Notes under the pieces: model-generated
Seen by the model: only the letters and a program-made list of their open reading frames with translations
The model's database searches: none
Told to the model about the DNA's origin: nothing
Assembly: GCF_017377655.1 (NCBI RefSeq)
Contig: NZ_JAFREL010000026.1
Span: 1 to 64,000 of the forward strand
Source: Candidatus Enterococcus ferrettii
GTDB lineage: Bacteria; Bacillota; Bacilli; Lactobacillales; Enterococcaceae
Length of the DNA stretch: 64,000 bases
Reading direction: 5' to 3'
Translations under genes and position numbers: made by a program
Part shown: one piece after another, positions 15,380-24,316 of the stretch
Layout: each line of letters opens with the position of its first letter
Position numbering within the stretch: the first letter of the stretch is position 1

Positions 15380-16045
15380 TTGAAAGAAATAGTGATTGTT
15401 GACGATGATGTACATATTGGGAATGTGCTTGAGGAACTACTTATTCAGGAAGGCTATGGTGTGCTGCGGGCCTATTCGGGAACTGAGGCCTTACTGCTGT
15501 TGGAGCAAAGGCAGCCGGATCTTATTTTACTGGATTTGATATTGCCGGGTTTGAATGGTGAAGAGATTCTGCCTCAGATAAAAACAATTCCGGTAATCAT
15601 CTTAAGTGCCAAGGTAGACATAGATAATAAAGTGAACCTCCTGCTAGAGGGTGCTGTGGATTATGTAATGAAGCCTTTTAACACGAAGGAATTATTGGCT
15701 AGAATAGCGGTGCAATTCCGTAAACTAGTGACTGATCAGACTGTCTCTAAGCTAGTGTTCGATGACATTGTTTTGGACCTTCATCAATGCACAATTTACG
15801 TTTCTGATGTGCAGGTGAAACTAACGCGAACAGAGTATGCGATTTTGAAGCTGTTGATGCAGCGTCCTGATCAGGTAATGACCAAGTCTATATTGCTGGA
15901 ACAAATCAGTGAAGACACACCTGATTGTACAGAAGCTTCTTTGAAAATACATGTGAGCAATTTGCGTAAAAAATTACGACAGGTAAATGGCAGAAATTAT
16001 ATCGAAGCAGTTTGGGGAATTGGATTCAAGTTGAAAACGGAGTAA
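15380..16045 (+). CDS. OmpR-family response regulator
   Basis: 221 residues. A receiver domain with acidic pocket VDDD and phospho-acceptor Asp52 (LILLDLILPG), the conserved Lys in MKPFN, and a C-terminal winged helix (~125-220, ending AVWGIGFKL). Start is TTG 15380 after GGGAGGAT. It forms a system with the kinase at 17799 and flanks an ABC transporter, an arrangement used for antimicrobial-peptide or bacitracin sensing and export. Confidence 0.9.
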   Translation: MKEIVIVDDDVHIGNVLEELLIQEGYGVLRAYSGTEALLLLEQRQPDLILLDLILPGLNGEEILPQIKTIPVIILSAKVDIDNKVNLLLEGAVDYVMKPFNTKELLARIAVQFRKLVTDQTVSKLVFDDIVLDLHQCTIYVSDVQVKLTRTEYAILKLLMQRPDQVMTKSILLEQISEDTPDCTEASLKIHVSNLRKKLRQVNGRNYIEAVWGIGFKLKTE

Positions 16046-16066
16046 ATCTTTACTCAATCTTTACCC
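16045..16066 (+). promoter_or_regulatory. Direct-repeat box, likely response-regulator binding site
   Basis: AATCTTTAC occurs at 16045-16053 and 16056-16064, an 11-base period typical of tandem OmpR-type binding. It begins at the regulator stop codon and precedes the ABC genes. Confidence 0.55.
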
Positions 16067-16134
16067 TTTGCTTTGCGGATTTCATTCCTTTTTATCGATA
16101 GGCTATCAGTATCAAGTAAAGGAGATGAAAAGCT

Positions 16135-17049
16135 ATGAATAGTGTTCTTGAAACGACTGGATTATGCAAAAGTTATGGTTCTTTCAAAGCGTTGAATCGA
16201 CTAACTATGACCGTTCCTAAAGGGGCAATCTACGGATTTGTCGGGAAAAATGGAGCAGGGAAAACAACATTGATTCGTTTAATTTGCGGACTGCAGCAGC
16301 CTTCTTCAGGAGAATTCACGTTGTATGGCAAGAGAAACACAGACAAACATTGGGTCCGCAGTCGTCGCAGGATTGGTGCCGTTGTTGAAACACCCTCAAT
16401 CTATCTAGAGATGTCAGCAAAAAACAATTTGAAGCAGCAATACCGTATTTTAGGTTTGCCCTCTTATGATGGCTTAGATGAATTGCTAACTTTGGTAGGC
16501 CTAGATAAAACTGGGAAAAGAAAGGCGCGGAATTTTTCACTGGGGATGCGGCAAAGATTAGGAATTGCGATTGCTTTAGTTGGTGATCCGGATTTCTTAG
16601 TTTTAGATGAGCCGGTAAATGGTCTTGATCCGCAGGGAATTATCGAAATTCGGGAATTGATTTTAGAATTGAATCGCAAGAAGCAAATCACGGTCTTAAT
16701 TTCCAGCCATATGCTGGATGAGCTGTCCAAATTGGCTACACATTACGGCTTCATCGATAATGGCCGAATCATTAAAGAAATGAGTGCAGCAGACTTTGAA
16801 GCTGCCAGCAGAAAATGTATCCGCTTGGAAGTAACGGATATTCTTGCACTTTCTAGAGTGCTGGAGGAGATGAATCTTGAATTTACTACTCTTTCCGATA
16901 CGCAGGCAGATATTTTTGCCAAGGTGAATGTGACGCAATTGGTAATGGCTTTAGCTGAAGCGGACTGTGGAGTGCTTTCAATGCAAGAAAAAGACGAAAG
17001 CCTTGAAAGCTATTATGTCAGCTTGATTGGAGGAAATAGTCATGTTTAA
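16135..17049 (+). CDS. ABC transporter ATP-binding protein, BcrA/LanF-like
   Basis: 304 residues. Walker A GKNGAGKTT (38-46), a degenerate signature FSLGMRQRLGIA typical of BcrA-type ATPases, Walker B LVLDEPVNGLDP and the switch His in ISSH. A ~75-residue C-terminal domain follows. It energises the permease encoded next and probably exports or clears a peptide or antibiotic. AAAGGAG precedes the ATG. Its stop overlaps the permease gene by 8 bases. Confidence 0.88.
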   Translation: MNSVLETTGLCKSYGSFKALNRLTMTVPKGAIYGFVGKNGAGKTTLIRLICGLQQPSSGEFTLYGKRNTDKHWVRSRRRIGAVVETPSIYLEMSAKNNLKQQYRILGLPSYDGLDELLTLVGLDKTGKRKARNFSLGMRQRLGIAIALVGDPDFLVLDEPVNGLDPQGIIEIRELILELNRKKQITVLISSHMLDELSKLATHYGFIDNGRIIKEMSAADFEAASRKCIRLEVTDILALSRVLEEMNLEFTTLSDTQADIFAKVNVTQLVMALAEADCGVLSMQEKDESLESYYVSLIGGNSHV

Positions 17050-17788
17050 ATTACTTTCTGCTAATTTGCAGCGGCTTCTTTTAAATAGACTGTTTTGGTT
17101 TACGCTGCTTGCAGTTGTTGCAATGGAGGGAGCCATTTGTTTTCAGTTGCAGCGGCAAGGGCCACTTCCGTTAGAAGTGGCTTTGTTTATTTTTCTTCAA
17201 ACGATTGGTATTTTGGCAGCTATTTTTCTTAGTTTGTTTTATGGAACTGAGTATCAGGATGGAACAATGCGGAACAAATTGATTGTGGGGCATAAACGGA
17301 GCAGCATTTATTTTGCCAATTTCATTACAGGAGCTGTTGCGATCACCTTGCTTTTCCTAGCAGGATTACTGACTGGACTCGGACTTGGGCTATTGATGTA
17401 TGAACCGTTGCAAAATGAAGTGTCGCACGTTCTGTTAGCAGGAGTCGTTGCATGGCTGGCCTGCATGACTATGGCTGCGCTTTTCAATCTTATTGGGATG
17501 CTTTCGACAAATAAATCAGTGTCAGCAATTTTAGCGATTTTATCGGCCTTTGGCCTATTGTTTTCGGCATTGTATATTTATCAAAGATTAGCAAAGCCGG
17601 GAATTCTGACCGGTCTTAAAAGGAAGATTTACGAATTGATTTTTGAACTGAATCCCAATGGACAAATTCTTCAAGTAATGTCTCTTAATGTTGATTTACC
17701 CAGCAAAATGATTTTGTATTCTTTGCTGCTGATTTTCATTGCAACGATAAGCGGTGTGTTTTTCTTCAGTAAAAAAGATCTAAAATAG
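17042..17788 (+). CDS. ABC-2 type permease, BcrB/LanE-like
   Basis: 248 residues with about six hydrophobic segments (starting ~17-35, 50-72, 103-130, 140-165, 172-192, 225-243). N-terminal MFKLLSANLQRLL and the YGTEYQDGTMRNKL loop are typical of ABC-2 permeases in immunity-type transporters. ATG 17042 lies 8 bases after GGAGG inside the ATPase gene. Substrate unknown. Confidence 0.8.
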   Translation: MFKLLSANLQRLLLNRLFWFTLLAVVAMEGAICFQLQRQGPLPLEVALFIFLQTIGILAAIFLSLFYGTEYQDGTMRNKLIVGHKRSSIYFANFITGAVAITLLFLAGLLTGLGLGLLMYEPLQNEVSHVLLAGVVAWLACMTMAALFNLIGMLSTNKSVSAILAILSAFGLLFSALYIYQRLAKPGILTGLKRKIYELIFELNPNGQILQVMSLNVDLPSKMILYSLLLIFIATISGVFFFSKKDLK

Positions 17789-17798
17789 GAGGGAGAAA

Positions 17799-18689
17799 AT
17801 GTCGTTGCCATGGTTTTTATGCAGTGTTTTACTAATCCTAGTTTTTGTATTAGCGGCTAAAATCGTGTCGTTGAAAATGAGCATGAATGAAATCTGCAAA
17901 GAACTGGCAGAGTATTTTTCGGAGGAAACCAATACGCTTCTGAAAACTTCTTCTAACGACAGGCACATTCGGCATTTGACGGCTAAGCTGAATGTCCAGC
18001 TGCGTCTCCTACGCCAACAGCGCCAGAACTACTTGGTTGGTAATCGTGATCTGAAAGAGGCAGTCGCAAATATTTCTCACGATTTGCGCACACCGTTGAC
18101 GGCGATCTTAGGCTATTTGGAACTAGCCAATCGAGAAGAAAAAACAGAAGCGGTGGCACGCTATTTAAGTGTCATCAGCAACCGGGCGGAATTGTTAAAA
18201 GAATTAACGGAAGAATTTTTCCGGTATTCCGTCATCCTTGAACCAGAAAAGCAGGGCATAAAGGAAGAAATTGTCCTAAATGAGCTGCTGGAGGAAAGTC
18301 TTGCGGCGGCTTATACGGAGCTAAGCGAGCATCAGATTTTTCCGGATATTTGTTTGCCCGAAACCAAGGTCATTTGTTTACTGAATCGTTCGAATGTTTT
18401 GCGGATTTTTGCTAATTTAATCAGTAACGCAATTAAGTACAGTGATGGTGATTTGTCTATTGTTCTTACCGAAAAGGGGCAAGTAACATTTACTAATACG
18501 GCAGCGAAGCTTGATGAGGTGCAGGCTGGAAAATTATTAGACCGTTTTTATACAGTTGAAACAGCGAAAAAATCTACGGGTTTAGGGCTGACAATCACAC
18601 GTACCTTAGTAGAGCAAATGAATGGATCCATCTCTTTAGACTATCAAAATAATCAATTGAGTATCGGAATTACGCTACCAAGGAATTAA
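17799..18689 (+). CDS. Sensor histidine kinase
   Basis: 296 residues. One N-terminal membrane helix (~3-25), a short linker, a DHp domain with phospho-acceptor His94 (NISHDLRTPLTAILGY), then an HATPase domain with N box NLISNAIKYS and G box STGLGLTITRTL. There is no extracellular sensor domain, so it may sense through the membrane or through the ABC transporter. It lies 10 bases after the permease and should phosphorylate the regulator at 15380. Confidence 0.9.
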   Translation: MSLPWFLCSVLLILVFVLAAKIVSLKMSMNEICKELAEYFSEETNTLLKTSSNDRHIRHLTAKLNVQLRLLRQQRQNYLVGNRDLKEAVANISHDLRTPLTAILGYLELANREEKTEAVARYLSVISNRAELLKELTEEFFRYSVILEPEKQGIKEEIVLNELLEESLAAAYTELSEHQIFPDICLPETKVICLLNRSNVLRIFANLISNAIKYSDGDLSIVLTEKGQVTFTNTAAKLDEVQAGKLLDRFYTVETAKKSTGLGLTITRTLVEQMNGSISLDYQNNQLSIGITLPRN

Positions 18690-18780
18690 GGCCGCAAAAA
18701 ATCTATTGCACTGCAAAAATAGTAAAAAAATTCTTTCATTTATTCGCTTCATATCTTGCTTTTTCCAGTTAAATCAAGTA

Positions 18781-18842
18781 AAGTAATGTAGGTATGCACT
18801 ACTGCATATATCGCCTATTACTTGGTTGGGCGCTTCACCAAC
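18781..18842 (+). promoter_or_regulatory. Structured rpsO leader, candidate S15 autoregulatory element
   Basis: Hairpin 1 (18781-18823): AAGTAAT..AGG pairs with CCTATTACTT, capped by TATGCA/TGCATA. Hairpin 2 (18825-18842): GTTGG/CCAAC. Both lie 45-105 bases before rpsO. S15 binds its own leader in several Firmicutes; identity with that class is not proven. Confidence 0.5.
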
Positions 18843-18886
18843 GCTTTACTCAGTTGTAGGGAAAATAAGAGAAAGAGGTGAAATAC

Positions 18887-19156
18887 ATGGCTTTAACACA
18901 AGAACGCAAAAACGAAATCATCACAGATTTTGCTCGCCATGAAGGAGATACTGGTTCTCCAGAAGTACAAATTGCTGTACTAACAGAAGAAATCAATCAA
19001 TTGAATGAGCATGCACGTGTCCATAAGAAAGACCACCATTCATACCGTGGTTTGATGAAAAAAGTTGGTCATCGTCGTAACTTGTTAGCTTACCTACGTA
19101 AGAATGATGTACAACGTTACCGTGAATTAATCCAACGTCTAGGACTACGTCGTTAA
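18887..19156 (+). CDS. rpsO: 30S ribosomal protein S15
   Basis: 89 residues, full length. [20 protein letters not shown], the [19 protein letters not shown] rRNA-binding region and the C-terminal GLRR are characteristic. It binds 16S rRNA early in assembly of the small-subunit platform. AGAGGTG lies 6 bases before ATG 18887. It precedes pnp, as in many bacteria, but a terminator separates them. Confidence 0.97.
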   Translation: MALTQERKNEIITDFARHEGDTGSPEVQIAVLTEEINQLNEHARVHKKDHHSYRGLMKKVGHRRNLLAYLRKNDVQRYRELIQRLGLRR

Positions 19157-19164
19157 TTTTTGCC

Positions 19165-19198
19165 TAAAAGTGAGGTTCCTAGGAATCTCACTTTTTTA
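19165..19198 (+). terminator. Terminator after rpsO
   Basis: AAAAGTGAG and CTCACTTTT form a 9-bp stem followed by a T-tract. Confidence 0.85.
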
Positions 19199-19313
19199 CT
19201 AGGTGGACAGTTATGCTTATGCTGTCGTCAAATGAATAAAATGAATGGTAACGATCGAAATATTCATTTAGTGTTTACAAAAAACTACCCCCCTCCCGCA
19301 GATTGCCGTCACT

Positions 19314-19367
19314 CTACTAACCAAATGCAAGAAGCGAAGCTGTTCGCTGTTTCCATTTGTTTAGTAG
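19314..19367 (+). promoter_or_regulatory. Long hairpin in the pnp leader
   Basis: CTACTAA-CAAATG pairs with CATTTG-TTAGTAG, with an inner AGCGAA/TTCGCT stem and GCTG loop: 54 bases, ending 33 bases before the pnp start. In E. coli a comparable pnp leader hairpin is cut by RNase III for autoregulation; a similar role here is inference. Confidence 0.6.
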
Positions 19368-19400
19368 CGTCGCACCTGTCAGAGGGAAAAAGGAGAAATT

Positions 19401-21524
19401 ATGTCAGAAAAACAAGTATTCAAAACCACTTGGGGCGGCCGTCCCTTGCAAGTCGAAGTTGGTCAATTAGCGAAGCAAGCCAATGGTGCAGTCTTGGTTC
19501 GTTATGGTGATACGGTTGTATTAAGTGCAGCAGTTGCTTCAAAGGAAGCAAGAGATACTGACTTTTTCCCGTTGACTATCAATTACGAAGAAAAAATGTA
19601 TGCAGTAGGTAAAATCCCTGGTGGATTCATCAAGCGTGAAGGTCGTCCAAGCACAGAAGCGACTTTAACAGCACGTTTGATTGACCGCCCAATTCGTCCG
19701 ATGTTTGCGGATGGTTTCCGTAATGAAGTACAAGTAACTAACGTTGTTATGAGTGTGGAACAAGATTGCTCACCCTCAATGGCAGCAATGTTTGGTTCAT
19801 CATTGGCTTTGGCTATTTCAGATATTCCATTTGATGGTCCAATCGCTGGTGTCGATGTTGGTCGTGTTAACGGCGAATACGTTTTGAATCCAACGACCGA
19901 ACAAAACGAATCTTCTGACATCAATTTAACTGTTGCTGGTACTAAGAAAGCCATCAACATGGTTGAATCAGGTGCGAAAGAAGTTTCAGAAGAAGATATG
20001 TTAGGTGCTTTGTTGTTTGGATTTGATGCTATCAAAGAAATGGTAGCCTTCCAGGAAGAAATCGTCGCAGCTGTGGGCAAACCTAAAATGGAAGTTAAAT
20101 TGTTGCAAGTAGATGCTGACTTGAAGAAAGAAATCTTTGGCAGCTATTACGAAACAATGAAAACTGCTGTTATGACCGAAGAAAAATTAGCTCGTGAAGA
20201 TGAAATTGATAAAGTAAAAGATACCGTCAAAGAAGTCTATGCAGAAAAATTTGCAGACCACGAAGACGTAGATCAATTAACTAAAGAAGTGAAACAAATC
20301 GCGGAAGATCTTGAAAAAGATGTCGTACGTGAATTAATCACGATTGACAAAATCCGTCCTGATGGCCGTAAATTGGATGAAATCCGTGCATTGGATTCTG
20401 AAGTTAGCGTATTACCACGCGTTCACGGTTCAGGTTTATTCACTCGCGGACAAACTCAAGCTTTGTCAGTATGTACATTAGCACCATTAGGGGAACATCA
20501 AATTATTGATGGCTTAGGAATTGAAGATTCTAAACGATTCATCCATCATTATAACTTCCCTCAATTCTCAGTAGGTTCGACAGGCCGTGCCTTTGGTCCA
20601 GGTCGTCGTGAAATTGGACATGGAGCTTTGGGTGAACGTGCGTTGTCTCAAATTATTCCTAGTGAAGAAGATTTCCCTTACACTATTCGTTTGGTAGCGG
20701 AAGTATTAGAATCGAACGGTTCATCTTCACAAGCAAGTATCTGTGCTGGAACGTTAGCATTAATGGATGCAGGTGTGCCGATCAAAGCTCCTGTAGCTGG
20801 TATTGCAATGGGCTTGGTTTCTGATGGTGAAAACTATACTATCTTAACTGATATCCAAGGACTAGAAGATCATTTAGGCGACATGGACTTTAAAGTTGCT
20901 GGAACAAAAGAAGGTATTACTGCTTTACAAATGGATATCAAGATCCAAGGAATCACTGAACAAATCCTAAAAGAAGCTTTAGACCAAGCGAAAAAAGCGC
21001 GTATGGAAATCCTTGAAAACTTAACTAGCACTCTGGCTGCGCCACGAGAAGAGCTAAGTGAGTATGCTCCTAAGATTGAAATGATCAAAATTGATCCAGA
21101 TAAAATCAAAACAGTTATTGGTAAAGGTGGAGACACGATCAATAGCATCATTGATGAAACCGGCGTGAAGATCGATATCGACCAAGAAGGTCAAGTAAGT
21201 ATCGCTTCTTCTGATGCTGAAATGATCCAAAAAGCGATCAAGATCATTGAAGAATTAACCAAAGAAGTCAAAGTCGGCGAAGTTTATTTAGGTAAAGTTG
21301 TCCGTATTGAAAAATTTGGTGCTTTCGTCAACCTGATCAAAGGCAAGGACGCATTGGTACACATTTCTCAACTTGCGAACGAACGTGTGAAACAAGTAGA
21401 GGATGTCGTGAAAATGGGTGATGAAGTCTTAGTAAAAGTTACTGAGATCGACCGTCAAGGCCGTGTGAATGCTTCTCGAAAGATATTGTTAAAAGATGAT
21501 GAGAATAAAAAAGAAGAAAAATAA
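19401..21524 (+). CDS. pnp: Polyribonucleotide nucleotidyltransferase (PNPase)
   Basis: 707 residues. Two RNase PH domains (~1-230 and ~310-550, the second with [14 protein letters not shown] and [23 protein letters not shown]), a linking helical domain, then KH ([15 protein letters not shown]) and S1 ([18 protein letters not shown]) RNA-binding domains. It degrades RNA 3' to 5' using phosphate and can add tails. AAAGGAG precedes ATG 19401. The leader carries a long hairpin; no dedicated terminator is seen before the next promoter. Confidence 0.97.
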   Translation: MSEKQVFKTTWGGRPLQVEVGQLAKQANGAVLVRYGDTVVLSAAVASKEARDTDFFPLTINYEEKMYAVGKIPGGFIKREGRPSTEATLTARLIDRPIRPMFADGFRNEVQVTNVVMSVEQDCSPSMAAMFGSSLALAISDIPFDGPIAGVDVGRVNGEYVLNPTTEQNESSDINLTVAGTKKAINMVESGAKEVSEEDMLGALLFGFDAIKEMVAFQEEIVAAVGKPKMEVKLLQVDADLKKEIFGSYYETMKTAVMTEEKLAREDEIDKVKDTVKEVYAEKFADHEDVDQLTKEVKQIAEDLEKDVVRELITIDKIRPDGRKLDEIRALDSEVSVLPRVHGSGLFTRGQTQALSVCTLAPLGEHQIIDGLGIEDSKRFIHHYNFPQFSVGSTGRAFGPGRREIGHGALGERALSQIIPSEEDFPYTIRLVAEVLESNGSSSQASICAGTLALMDAGVPIKAPVAGIAMGLVSDGENYTILTDIQGLEDHLGDMDFKVAGTKEGITALQMDIKIQGITEQILKEALDQAKKARMEILENLTSTLAAPREELSEYAPKIEMIKIDPDKIKTVIGKGGDTINSIIDETGVKIDIDQEGQVSIASSDAEMIQKAIKIIEELTKEVKVGEVYLGKVVRIEKFGAFVNLIKGKDALVHISQLANERVKQVEDVVKMGDEVLVKVTEIDRQGRVNASRKILLKDDENKKEEK

Positions 21525-21550
21525 TTTTTTCAAATTCATTCATATTTTCT

Positions 21551-21579
21551 TTGACAAATGACCAAACTACGCCCATAAT
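21551..21579 (+). promoter_or_regulatory. Promoter of the manganese riboswitch transcript
   Basis: TTGACA (21551-21556), a 17-base spacer and CATAAT (21574-21579). The predicted start falls at the first base of the aptamer. Confidence 0.8.
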
Positions 21580-21587
21580 ACAAATAT

Positions 21588-21680
21588 GTTTTAGGGGAGT
21601 AGCGACATAGAGTCTCTATGCTTTTAGATCAACATCTAGTGCTCAGCACTGGTCTAAGAGATAATTTGCCAGACCTAAAC
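21588..21680 (+). promoter_or_regulatory. yybP-ykoY (Mn2+) riboswitch aptamer
   Basis: The conserved 5' motif GGGGAGTAGCG (from 21594) and 3' motif GCCAGACCT (from 21668) flank two hairpins: CATAGAG/CTATG, and a longer stem around TTAGATC/GGTCTAA. P1 is GTTTTAGG (21588-21595) with CCTAAAC (21674-21680). The class senses Mn2+ and usually turns on Mn exporters. Confidence 0.8.
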
Positions 21681-21712
21681 GACAGGAAAACTGTTGTTTA
21701 GGTCTTTTTTTG
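21671..21712 (+). terminator. Riboswitch expression-platform terminator
   Basis: AGACCTAAAC pairs with GTTTAGGTCT, extended by GACAG/CTGTT around GAAAA, then seven T. Its 5' arm includes the 3' strand of aptamer P1, so a ligand-stabilised aptamer would prevent termination. Confidence 0.85.
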
Positions 21713-22272
21713 CCACTCCTGCTTTTCGTAGTTCGTTTAAAAGTACCAGTTAAACTTGAAAGTATAACTAATCATGGTACTGAGAAGTTTAGCAGAATGG
21801 TATGCGTACGAAAATAAAACTCATTTTTTCGATCTTTAAAAAATGAATTCCTTAAAAAGAGTTAGCTGCTAGTCCAACTTTTCGCAGTTTATTAGAGAAG
21901 TAAGCTAGATAAAGATTAAACGCCTAGTGCTGAGTTAGTGCGGCTTAGTTGGATAGCCTGCACACGAAAATGAACCCCTAAAAGGAGTCAACAGTCAGTT
22001 CCGTCTTTAAGAGTAGATGAGAAGAGAGTACTTTAACTGCCAAACTGGTTCCACAAAGCTTATTTAGTAGGTATTTGCTAAATCTAAAGGTATAGTAAAT
22101 TATGAGACCTATAAAGTTAGCAGGGATAGGTTTGCGAAATAAAGGCGCATTTTAAATTTATCAGCCCGAATCCCTTACGTATTATATAAAAAACAAACAG
22201 CCCTTGATTCCCTGATTATTAGGAGGAATTGAGTTCCTATATACGAGTGATCTGCAAGAGGAGAGTGTAAGA
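21713..22272 (+). other. 560-base gap between riboswitch and kup, no gene seen
   Basis: No open frame of useful length or good start is present. A long-range stem TCCAACT (about 21873-21879) with AGTTGGA (about 21945-21951) suggests folded RNA, and GGAAttgagTTCC lies near 22230. I find no ydaO (c-di-AMP) motif. It may be an unusually long kup leader or the decayed remains of the riboswitch's original target. Confidence 0.5.
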
Positions 22273-24264
22273 ATGGAAAAGAAAAGTCATGTCAAAAAAT
22301 TATCAGTCGCGGGATTATTAGTGGCGATGGGCGTGGTGTACGGGGACATTGGAACAAGTCCGCTGTACGTAATGAAGGCTATCTTGATGGAAAACGGTGG
22401 CCTTTCATCGGTAACTAACGATTTCGTTATCGGTGTTGTTTCACTGGTCTTTTGGACAGTAATGCTGTTAACCACAGTAAAATATGTGATTATCGCATTG
22501 AACGCAGATAACCATGGTGAGGGCGGGATATTTTCGCTATATACCTTGGTGCGCAAGGGCGGGAAATATTTAATTATTCCTGCGATGATTGGTGGAGCGG
22601 CTTTACTAGCTGATGGCGTTCTAACACCAGCAGTAACTGTTACTACAGCTATTGAAGGGCTACGAGGAATTCCTAATTTCTATGATCAATTCGGCAATAA
22701 TCAAAATATCATTGTTATTATTACGCTGGTCATTTTACTATTTCTCTTTTTAATTCAGCGCTTTGGGACGGATTTTGTAGGGAAAGCTTTTGGACCAATT
22801 ATGCTGCTGTGGTTTACTTTCTTAGGTGTCATGGGGCTAATCAATATCCCTTATGACTTTTCAGTGATTCGTGCTTTAAATCCTTATTATGCCATTCACT
22901 TATTATTTAGTCCTGAAAATAAAATGGGTGTCTTTATCTTAGGAAGTATATTTCTAGCAACAACGGGGGCAGAGGCGTTGTATTCGGATATGGGGCACGT
23001 GGGTAAAAAGAATATCCGTTTTAGCTGGCCGTATATTTTCGCTTGCTTAATGTTGAATTATGCTGGGCAAGCTGCATGGATTATGCATGCTAAAGGAAAT
23101 CCAGTTTATGAAAATCTAGAAAATTTGAATCCTTTCTTCCAAATCTTACCAGATGGCTGGATTGTATTTGGTGTTGTATTTGCAACAGTTGCCGCGGTTA
23201 TTGCCTCTCAAGCATTGATCTCAGGTTCCTTCACTTTGGTTTCTGAAGCAATCAAGCTGAAGCTGTTGCCAAGAATGCGTATTTTTTATCCAGGAAGCTC
23301 GATTGGACAAATGTACATCCCCGCTGTGAACTTCATTTTATGGGCAGCATGTTCGTTGATTGTACTGACCTTTAGAACCTCTAGTCATATGGAGGCAGCA
23401 TATGGTCTGTCTATTACTGTAACAATGCTGATGACGACATTCTTGTTGTATCATTACATGATTCAGAAGAATGTTTCACGCTTTTTAGCTTATTTGATGG
23501 TTCTGTTCTTCGGATTCTTAGAAACTTTCTTTTTCATTTCCAGTGTGACGAAGTTTTTCCATGGAGGGTTCGTTGCAGTAGGCATGGCTTTAATCATTCT
23601 GGCTTTGATGTATATCTGGTATCGCAGCAATCAAATTCAAGAAAACACCAGCCAGGAAGTCAATTTCCAAGATTATATGGGGCAGTTGAAAGAGCTGCAT
23701 GAGGATGATCGGATTCCTTACTATCAAACCAATGTGGTCTTTTTGGTACCGAAACTTGAGGAGGACCAAATTCCTCAACAATTTATTTATTCGATTTTAG
23801 ACAAGCGGTTGAAACGGGCCAAGGCCTATTGGTTTGTGAATGTTGAAGTGACCGATGAACCGTATACGGAAGAATTTTCAGTTGATATGATGGGGACTGA
23901 TTTTGTTGTAAAAGTAAAATTGTATCTAGGTTTCCGCATGTCGCAGGATGTGAATGTGTACTTGCGCCAAATTATTCATGATTTAATGAAGCAAGGACGG
24001 CTGCCAAAACAGCCTCAACATTATTCTTTAACACCGGGCCGGCAAGTAGGTGATTTCCGTTTTGTATTGATTCAAGAAGAGTTGTCATCGACAACAGAAG
24101 TTGCAAAATGGGATCGTCAAATTATGCAAGCTCGTTTGGCTATTAAGCGCTATGCAGTATCGCCTGAACGATGGTTTGGTTTAGAGTACAGTGAGGTTGT
24201 TTATGAGTCTGTTCCGCTGATTGTTGGACAAACTCGCAAGACATGGCTGAAGGAAAGAAAATAA
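22273..24264 (+). CDS. kup: Potassium uptake protein, KUP/HAK/KT family
   Basis: 663 residues. The N-terminal KUP signature GVVYGDIGTSPLYVMK is followed by about twelve membrane segments (~15-430) and a ~200-residue cytoplasmic C-terminal domain. It imports K+ with protons. GAGGAGAG lies before ATG 22273. The only promoter I can assign upstream is that of the Mn2+ riboswitch, 700 bases away; another may lie in the gap. K+ uptake in Firmicutes is commonly inhibited by c-di-AMP, but no such riboswitch is visible here. Confidence 0.93.
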   Translation: MEKKSHVKKLSVAGLLVAMGVVYGDIGTSPLYVMKAILMENGGLSSVTNDFVIGVVSLVFWTVMLLTTVKYVIIALNADNHGEGGIFSLYTLVRKGGKYLIIPAMIGGAALLADGVLTPAVTVTTAIEGLRGIPNFYDQFGNNQNIIVIITLVILLFLFLIQRFGTDFVGKAFGPIMLLWFTFLGVMGLINIPYDFSVIRALNPYYAIHLLFSPENKMGVFILGSIFLATTGAEALYSDMGHVGKKNIRFSWPYIFACLMLNYAGQAAWIMHAKGNPVYENLENLNPFFQILPDGWIVFGVVFATVAAVIASQALISGSFTLVSEAIKLKLLPRMRIFYPGSSIGQMYIPAVNFILWAACSLIVLTFRTSSHMEAAYGLSITVTMLMTTFLLYHYMIQKNVSRFLAYLMVLFFGFLETFFFISSVTKFFHGGFVAVGMALIILALMYIWYRSNQIQENTSQEVNFQDYMGQLKELHEDDRIPYYQTNVVFLVPKLEEDQIPQQFIYSILDKRLKRAKAYWFVNVEVTDEPYTEEFSVDMMGTDFVVKVKLYLGFRMSQDVNVYLRQIIHDLMKQGRLPKQPQHYSLTPGRQVGDFRFVLIQEELSSTTEVAKWDRQIMQARLAIKRYAVSPERWFGLEYSEVVYESVPLIVGQTRKTWLKERK

Positions 24265-24272
24265 GGATTGAC

Positions 24273-24307
24273 GCTGCCGCAGAGTAAAATCTGCGGCAGT
24301 TTTTTTG
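24273..24307 (+). terminator. Terminator after kup
   Basis: CTGCCGCAGA and TCTGCGGCAG form a perfect 10-bp stem followed by eight T. It lies before the 3' end of the convergent AraC gene. Confidence 0.9.
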
Positions 24308-24316
24308 TAGTTAATA

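Noticed and set aside
18756..18784. TTGCTT-17-TAAAGT as the rpsO promoter
   Set aside because: Its start would fall inside the 5' arm of the leader hairpin, so one of the two is wrong; the hairpin is better supported, and the promoter was left unassigned.
19160..19510. Plus-strand open frame between rpsO and pnp
   Set aside because: It covers the rpsO terminator, the pnp leader hairpin and the start of pnp in another frame, with no credible start.
21713..22272. ydaO (c-di-AMP) riboswitch before kup
   Set aside because: I looked for the conserved GGGG-UUAAUC and CCCGACAGCUAAC-type segments and did not find them; a CCCGAATCCC near 22170 is not enough.
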